A stretch of DNA of 64,000 bases from Agromyces soli. GTDB lineage: Bacteria > Actinomycetota > Actinomycetes > Actinomycetales > Microbacteriaceae. The notes under the pieces were generated by a model. The model made no database searches, had not been told where the DNA came from, and saw only the letters and a list, made by a program, of their open reading frames with translations. The position numbers and the translations under genes are program-made. This document shows, piece by piece, positions 58,954-64,000 of this stretch; positions within the stretch are counted from its first letter, which is position 1; every line of letters starts with the position of its first letter. The DNA lies in NCBI RefSeq assembly GCF_022811605.1, contig NZ_CP094533.1, positions 744,001-808,000 on the forward strand, written 5' to 3'.

Positions 58954-60276
58954 TCAGGCGGGGCGGGCGGATGCCGCGGCGCGCGCCGCGGCGGGCAGCG
59001 CGTCGAGGATGCGGCCGATCGCCGCCTCGTCGTGCGCGGCGGTGACGAACCACGCCTCGAAGACGCTCGGCGGGAGGGAGACCCCGGCGTCGAGCATGGC
59101 GTGGAAGAACGGGGCGTAGCGCCACGCCTCCTGCCGCTGCACGGTCGCGTAGTCGTGGGCGCCGGCCGCGAGCTCCTCGCCGAAGACGAAGCTGAACAGA
59201 TTGCCGGCCCGCTGCACGGCGTGCGCGACGCCCTCGGCGGCGAGCGCCTCGGACACGGCGGCAGAGATCGTCGCGGCCGTGGCGTCGAGCCGCCCGTACA
59301 CCTCGGCGTCGGCGGCACGGAGCGTGGCGATGCCCGCGGCGACGGCGACCGGGTTCCCGGAGAGGGTGCCCGCCTGGTAGACCGGGCCGAGCGGGGCGAG
59401 CTGCTGCATGAGCTCGGCGCGACCGCCGAGGGCGGCCACCGGCATCCCGCCTCCGATGACCTTGCCGAAGGTCATGAGGTCGGGCGTGTACGCGGTGTCG
59501 GCCGTGCGCGCCTCGAGGCCCCACCAGCCGGCCTCCGAGACGCGGAAGCCGGTGAGCACCTCGTCGCTGATGACGAGCGCGCCGTGCGCGTGCGCGAGCT
59601 CCACGAGCGCCCGGTTGAAGCCCGGTCGCGGCGGCACGACGCCCATGTTCGCGGCGGAGGCCTCGACGATGACGGCGGCGATGCGCTCGCCGTGCTCGGC
59701 GAAGACCGCGGCGAGCGCGTCGAGGTCGTTGTACGGCACGACCAGGGTGAGCGCGGCGATGTCGGCGGGCACGCCCGCGGAGCCGGGCAGCGCGAAGGTC
59801 GCCAGACCGGAGCCGGCCTCGGCGAGCAGGCCGTCGGAGTGGCCGTGGTAGTGCCCGGCGAACTTCACGAGCACGTCGCGGCCGGTCGCCCCGCGGGCGA
59901 GGCGGATGGCGCTCATGGTGGCCTCGGTGCCGGTGGACACGAGCCGCAGCTGCTCGACGGGGGCGACGCGGGCCTCGACGAGTTCGGCGAGCTCCGTCTC
60001 GGCGGGGGTCGAGGAGCCGAAGGAGAGACCGCGGGCGGCGGCCGCCTGCACCGCCTCGACGACGCGCGGGTCGGCGTGGCCGAGGATGGCGGGGCCCCAG
60101 CCGGCGACGAGGTCGACGTAGTCGCGGCCCTCGGCGTCGGTGACGTACGGCCCGCGGGCGGAGACGAGGAAGCGGGGCGTGCCGCCGACGGAGCGGAAGG
60201 CGCGCACGGGCGAGTTCACGCCGCCCGGGATCGCGGCCTGCGCGCGCGCGAACAGCTCGGCGTTGGTGGCGCTCAT
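58954..60276 (-). CDS. hemL: Glutamate-1-semialdehyde 2,1-aminomutase
   Basis: A 440-residue PLP enzyme that makes 5-aminolevulinate for haem synthesis. The PLP-lysine is in [41 protein letters not shown] near the start and [10 protein letters not shown] are HemL signatures. The ATG overlaps the hemB stop by 4 nt, so the two enzymes of consecutive parts of the pathway are translated together. Confidence 0.96.
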   Translation of the reverse strand: MSATNAELFARAQAAIPGGVNSPVRAFRSVGGTPRFLVSARGPYVTDAEGRDYVDLVAGWGPAILGHADPRVVEAVQAAAARGLSFGSSTPAETELAELVEARVAPVEQLRLVSTGTEATMSAIRLARGATGRDVLVKFAGHYHGHSDGLLAEAGSGLATFALPGSAGVPADIAALTLVVPYNDLDALAAVFAEHGERIAAVIVEASAANMGVVPPRPGFNRALVELAHAHGALVISDEVLTGFRVSEAGWWGLEARTADTAYTPDLMTFGKVIGGGMPVAALGGRAELMQQLAPLGPVYQAGTLSGNPVAVAAGIATLRAADAEVYGRLDATAATISAAVSEALAAEGVAHAVQRAGNLFSFVFGEELAAGAHDYATVQRQEAWRYAPFFHAMLDAGVSLPPSVFEAWFVTAAHDEAAIGRILDALPAAARAAASARPA

Positions 60277-61265
60277 CCCTCGTCTCCGTTCCGGATCCAG
60301 GTGGCGAGCTCGCTCGCCCAGTAGGTGAGCACCGCGTCGGCGCCCGCACGGCGGATGGAGCGCACGGACTCGACGATCGCGCGGCGGCGGTCGATCCAGC
60401 CGTGCATGGCGGCGGCCTCGATCATCGCGTACTCGCCGGACACCTGGTACGCCCAGACCGGCACCTCCGAGACGGCGGCGACGTCGGCGAGCACGTCGAG
60501 GTAGCCGCCCGCGGGCTTCACCATGACGACGTCGGCGCCTTCCTCGATGTCGATGGTCGCCTCGCGCAGGCCCTCGCGACGGTTGCCGGGGTCGAGCTGG
60601 TAGCTGCGGCGGTCGCCCTCGAGCGTCGACTCGACGGCATCGCGGAACGGCCCGTAGAACGCCGAGGCGTACTTCGCGGAGTAGGCGAGGATCGCGGTGT
60701 CGGCGAAGCCGGCCGCGTCGAGCGTGTGCCGCACGGCGGCGACCTGGCCGTCCATCATGCCGGAGAGGCCGAGCAGCTGGGAGCCGGAGGCGGCCTGCAC
60801 GAGCGCCATCTCGCGGTAGCGGTCGAGGGTGGCGTCGTTGTCGACGGCGCCGGAGGGGTCGAGGACGCCGCAGTGGCCGTGGTCGGTGAACTCGTCGAGG
60901 CAGAGGTCGGTCTGCACGACGAGCGCGTCGCCGGCCTCTTCGCGCACGATGCGGGTCGCCACGTTCAGGATGCCGTCGGCGTCGGTCGCGCCCGAGCCGA
61001 TCGCGTCGCGGGTCTCGGGGACGCCGAACAGCATGACGCCGCCGACGCCGGCCGCGGCCGCCTCGGCGACGGCGCCCTTGACGCTCTCGAGGGAGTGCTG
61101 CACGACGCCGGGCATCGAGGCGATCGGCACGGCCTCGGACACGCCCTCGCGGACGAAGATCGGCAGCACGAGGTCGGCGGGGTGCAGCCGGGTCTCGGAG
61201 ACGAGGCGGCGAAGCGCGGGACTCTGCCGCAGACGACGGGGGCGGATGGCTGGCGCGGAGCTCAC
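60273..61265 (-). CDS. hemB: Delta-aminolevulinic acid dehydratase (porphobilinogen synthase)
   Basis: A 330-residue enzyme joining two aminolevulinates. The two Schiff-base lysines are in [16 protein letters not shown] and [12 protein letters not shown]. The metal loop reads [14 protein letters not shown], with two of the three cysteines of zinc-type enzymes, as in other actinobacterial HemB. The GTG at 61265 is 6 nt after TAGGCT, a leaderless promoter for hemB-hemL; the earlier genes of the pathway are not in the window. Confidence 0.96.
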   Translation of the reverse strand: MSSAPAIRPRRLRQSPALRRLVSETRLHPADLVLPIFVREGVSEAVPIASMPGVVQHSLESVKGAVAEAAAAGVGGVMLFGVPETRDAIGSGATDADGILNVATRIVREEAGDALVVQTDLCLDEFTDHGHCGVLDPSGAVDNDATLDRYREMALVQAASGSQLLGLSGMMDGQVAAVRHTLDAAGFADTAILAYSAKYASAFYGPFRDAVESTLEGDRRSYQLDPGNRREGLREATIDIEEGADVVMVKPAGGYLDVLADVAAVSEVPVWAYQVSGEYAMIEAAAMHGWIDRRRAIVESVRSIRRAGADAVLTYWASELATWIRNGDEG

Positions 61266-61271
61266 CCGTCA

Positions 61272-61277
61272 AGCCTA
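61272..61277 (-). promoter_or_regulatory. -10 box TAGGCT (leaderless hemB-hemL operon)
   Basis: TAGGCT on the minus strand ends 6 nt before the GTG at 61265. Confidence 0.5.
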
Positions 61278-61361
61278 CGCGGGCCCGGCTGGACGTCGCC
61301 TGGCCCCGGGTTCCCGTCCTCGCGATGGGACTGCGCCGACGGCTGCAGCCGATCGGGCCGA

Positions 61362-62435
61362 CTACCGATCTTTGAAGTAGCGGAACAGGTGCCGCTCTCG
61401 CACCGTTGCCATGCCGCAGGCAGTCCCCGCGAACGCGGCGACCGCTCCGCAGTAGAGGATCCTGAGGCCCAGGACGAGCACGGGCATGCTGAGTCCATCG
61501 GGCGCGGCGCTCGCCGCAAGCGTGCTCACGGTGAGTGCGACCAGACTCGCGGGGACGATCCAGAAGGCCGCTTCAAGAAGGAGCATGCCCGTCAACGCCC
61601 CTCGCCGGACACCGCTGTGCAGAGCGGAGGCGAGCTCGAGCCGGCGCAGCCGCACCGACAGCCAGCCGACGGCGAACCCGAGGGTCCCCGCCAGCAGTGC
61701 CGAGAAGCCGGTCAGGCGAGCGGCGAACCGGCTCGGCCCGTCGAACGTGTCGCCCATACGGGCGTTCAGCCTGCTCAACTGCGGCGGCTCCCCAGACTCC
61801 GCCGCGGAGGGCTGGACCGCCGTCAGCAGCAGGTTGTCGAGGCCGTCGAGCGGAGGCCACGCGTCGACCCAGCATTCGTCGAACGCCCGCTCGTCGCTCG
61901 ACGGCTCGAGGGCTGCGAACGAGTAGCCGATTCGCCTCCCGTCGACTGGGTAGGCATACGTCTCAGCGACGATCGCACCGCCCTGGAGGGAATCGACCGA
62001 ATCCCCGGGCCCGACCGCGAGCGCGGTCGCCGCGTCTTCGCCCAGGGTGAGACCCCCGATGGTCGGATCATGACGAGTGAGCAGCGATGGGAATCCCGGG
62101 CTCACCTCGTACAACGGGATCGGCGAATCCGGCAGAGTGAGTACGATCAGCTTCTCGTCCGCCTCTCGGATCGCCCCGGCGGCTCGCACCCCATCGATGT
62201 CGGCGAGTTGCTCGCAGAGGGATCCGGAGATCTGGCCTTCCGCGGTGACGATCAATACTGAAGCGCCGGAATCGCGGTACCGCTCCGAGGCCTCGAGGAT
62301 CGCCAGGACGGTCGTGACCTCTGCTGCGCACAGGCCCGAGATGAGCGCAGCGGACACGCCGAAGAGCAGACCCACGCGAGTGGTTCCCGAGCGGAGGTTG
62401 CGGAACGCTTCACGGACAAGAGCTGAGAGCCTCAT
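61362..62435 (-). CDS. FtsX/MacB-like ABC transporter permease
   Basis: A 357-residue permease with one N-terminal helix (about residues 20-42), a soluble outside domain of about 200 residues and three C-terminal helices, the type VII (MacB/FtsX) layout. The ATG overlaps the ATPase stop by 4 nt. With the ATPase and adaptor it forms a tripartite-like efflux or envelope-stress system. The outside domain is divergent, and I cannot name a substrate. Confidence 0.8.
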   Translation of the reverse strand: MRLSALVREAFRNLRSGTTRVGLLFGVSAALISGLCAAEVTTVLAILEASERYRDSGASVLIVTAEGQISGSLCEQLADIDGVRAAGAIREADEKLIVLTLPDSPIPLYEVSPGFPSLLTRHDPTIGGLTLGEDAATALAVGPGDSVDSLQGGAIVAETYAYPVDGRRIGYSFAALEPSSDERAFDECWVDAWPPLDGLDNLLLTAVQPSAAESGEPPQLSRLNARMGDTFDGPSRFAARLTGFSALLAGTLGFAVGWLSVRLRRLELASALHSGVRRGALTGMLLLEAAFWIVPASLVALTVSTLAASAAPDGLSMPVLVLGLRILYCGAVAAFAGTACGMATVRERHLFRYFKDR

Positions 62436-63070
62436 GCCGTCGCCGTCCTCGACGCCTCCGTGGTTTCGGTGGCGAAGTGACCGAGGTCGATGTGGTCGGT
62501 GCACGCCTCACGCGTCTGCGCGTCGTGGGTGGCCACCACGACGATGCTGTGCTCCTGGGCTGTCGCGGCGAGCACCTCGTTCACCGTTGCTCCGCTCAGA
62601 CGGTCCAACTGCGCGGTCGGTTCGTCGATGAGGAAGAGATCAGGTTTCGCAGCGACTCCGCGAGCCAGCATCAGTCGCTGCGCCTCTCCGCCGGAGAGTT
62701 CCCTGAATCGCCGGTCCGCGAGATGCTCGAGCCGGAACCGGCTGAGCAGCCCACGTGCGATCTCGTCGGCTTCCTGCGGCGTTCGCCCTTGTGCGAGGAG
62801 CGGCAGAGCGACGTGATCGAGCGCACGCCGTTTCGGCACGCCGTGGGGGTTCTGGAAGACCCACGTCACCCGGTCGATGGAGTCTCGTTCGACGGCCCCT
62901 TCGGTCGGGCGGATCCAGTCGGCGAGAATCCCGAGCAGGGTGCTCTTCCCCGATCCGGAAGGCCCGGTCAGCGCGTACACGTGTCCGGGTTCAAGGGTGA
63001 CGGAGACAGCTCGGAAGAGCCAAGGGCCCGAGGCGAAGCGATGCCCCACCGCATCGACGGTCAGCCGCAC
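62432..63070 (-). CDS. MacB/LolD-type ABC transporter ATP-binding protein
   Basis: A 212-residue compact ATPase: Walker A GPSGSGKST, signature LSGGEAQRLMLARGVA, Walker B LFLIDEPTAQLD and H-loop ATHD. The Q-loop is VFQNPHGVPK. The GTG start overlaps the adaptor gene by 10 nt. It powers the FtsX-like permease downstream. Confidence 0.9.
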   Translation of the reverse strand: MRLTVDAVGHRFASGPWLFRAVSVTLEPGHVYALTGPSGSGKSTLLGILADWIRPTEGAVERDSIDRVTWVFQNPHGVPKRRALDHVALPLLAQGRTPQEADEIARGLLSRFRLEHLADRRFRELSGGEAQRLMLARGVAAKPDLFLIDEPTAQLDRLSGATVNEVLAATAQEHSIVVVATHDAQTREACTDHIDLGHFATETTEASRTATA

Positions 63071-64000
63071 GTGACGTCGTCCCCTGGCCGGACGTCGACC
63101 TCGCCGGGGAGCTCGCCGTTGATCGCACGGACCAGTGTCTGGCCAAGCTTCGAACCGAGAATCTCCACCGCGACCGCGCTGTGATCGGCCGCCACGATGC
63201 ACCCCGTGCCGGGACCGACGTTCACGAGCGCCGACGGGGGCACCGACGCCGCTTCGACGGGTTCGACCAACGACATCGTCACGTTCAGGCTCGACGCGCC
63301 GTCGGCGAGCGCGTCCCGGTACGCGGGCGTGCCGACGATCCGCGACAGGGCCTCAGGATCACGAATTCGGCTGTCCTCGTCCAGCGGGAACGACTCGCCC
63401 GAGACGCTGATTTCGCGTGCTCCCGGGAGGAGTTCCTGACCACGAAGGTCCACATCGGCGCCGCGAAGTCCGCCCGCAACCGTCGCGACTTCGGTGCCGG
63501 CTGCGACCGCCTGGCCGAGGGCGGCGGAGCACTTGGAGACCGGGGCCCCCTCGTATGGAATCCAAAGCAGCGCCGCCCGCTGAACCGTGGTCGTCGACGG
63601 ATCCGGCTGGCCCGCGGCACGAGCGAGCCTCACCAGCTCCGCAATCGTTCGCAGGCCTGCGGTCCCGTCGGCGGTCAGCTCGCCCCCGCGGCCGTTGAGG
63701 AAGTCTTGCACGCCTTGGACGTCGGCGCCCGTGTCGCCCGGCGAGATATCACGCCACAGCGGCGTCGGTGTCGCGATGGTGAGAAGCGGCATCCCGTCGA
63801 TCGACAACGAGCTGGAAGAGGAGTCGAGCGCGCCGTTCGGCGTGCACCGGAATGCGGTCACGACGCCATCGACAGGTGAGGTGATCTGAACCGGCGCGTT
63901 GAACGTCAGTTGCAGCTCGACCGGCCGCTCATCGGCGAACGGCACCGTCGCCACCGGCACGGTCTTGACGGCCGTAGGATCCGCCAGGGCGGGTGGCGTG
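63061..64000 (-). CDS. Efflux periplasmic adaptor-like protein with peptidoglycan-binding domain (5' end beyond the right edge)
   Basis: At least 312 residues, entering from the right edge without a visible start. Near the visible N-terminus VPVATVPFADERPVELQLTF and VQITSPVDGVVTAFRC are a lipoyl/adaptor half-motif. A peptidoglycan-binding domain 1 unit follows (SPGDTGADVQGVQDFL with DGTAGLRTIAELVRLARA), then the second half of the barrel (PYEGAPVSKCSAALGQAVAAG). This inserted PG-binding layout is typical of Gram-positive adaptors next to MacB-like ABC transporters. Confidence 0.78.
   Translation of the reverse strand, partial: TPPALADPTAVKTVPVATVPFADERPVELQLTFNAPVQITSPVDGVVTAFRCTPNGALDSSSSSLSIDGMPLLTIATPTPLWRDISPGDTGADVQGVQDFLNGRGGELTADGTAGLRTIAELVRLARAAGQPDPSTTTVQRAALLWIPYEGAPVSKCSAALGQAVAAGTEVATVAGGLRGADVDLRGQELLPGAREISVSGESFPLDEDSRIRDPEALSRIVGTPAYRDALADGASSLNVTMSLVEPVEAASVPPSALVNVGPGTGCIVAADHSAVAVEILGSKLGQTLVRAINGELPGEVDVRPGDDVTCG

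Overview
The window is chromosomal DNA of a very high-GC Gram-positive bacterium, most likely an actinobacterium of the family Microbacteriaceae. The evidence is the strongly GC-biased third codon positions, many promoters made of a TANNNT box placed 6-7 nt before a start codon (leaderless mRNAs), a DtxR/IdeR-type iron box, a prpDBC methylcitrate operon under an FCD-type GntR regulator, and a MoxR/DUF58/PP2C/FHA/kinase operon. I see 57 protein genes, two of them cut by the window edges. I see no rRNA, tRNA, CRISPR array, prophage or transposase. No gene-free stretch exceeds about 210 bp.

Layout. 1-11 kb: a truncated amidohydrolase with a divergent TetR regulator, Lrp and GntR regulators, an ArsB/SLC13-type permease, a RimK-type ligase divergent from a RimB-type protease, bifunctional proline catabolic PutA, a divergent LysR regulator and an alpha/beta hydrolase with its TetR regulator. 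11.8-24 kb: a lipoprotein, a WYL regulator divergent from a drug-type ABC exporter, a phytoene-desaturase-like oxidoreductase, an ArsR-SRPBCC pair, an AI-2E family permease, an MFS exporter with a divergent TetR regulator, and a thioesterase. 24.3-30.5 kb: the gntR-prpD-prpB-prpC propionate operon, divergent from a sufS-sufU pair. 30.7-43 kb: a 3-hydroxyisobutyryl-CoA hydrolase-like gene, a LysE exporter, a PEBP protein, tRNA hydroxylase TrhO, an iron-regulated siderophore uptake operon (binding protein, two permeases, ATPase, siderophore-interacting reductase), an LssY_C membrane protein, a PEP-mutase-like enzyme and an ABC-2 exporter.

43.2-58.3 kb (minus strand): the most unusual region. 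Eight tightly coupled genes encode a membrane Ser/Thr kinase, a 2004-residue Ig/cadherin-like surface protein, a MoxR AAA+ ATPase, a DUF58 protein, a transglutaminase-fold membrane protein whose catalytic Cys and His are missing, a DUF5684-FHA protein, a PP2C phosphatase and a tail-anchored protein with repeated threonine motifs. Together they contain a phosphorylation writer, eraser and reader with an AAA+/VWA-like module and a large exported protein. 58.4-64 kb: a small uncharacterised gene, hemL-hemB of haem synthesis, and a MacAB-like ABC efflux operon that leaves the right edge.

Dispersed structure worth attention: 34-38-bp palindromes centred on TTCATGAA (four copies in the first 9.4 kb); 76-91-bp elements ending in ACAACTCAGGAAC, two of which bracket the siderophore reductase gene and one of which encodes the C-terminal tail of the iron-transport ATPase; a 21-bp tandem repeat inside the PutA linker; and a strongly recurring word GGATGCC(T/G)CG.
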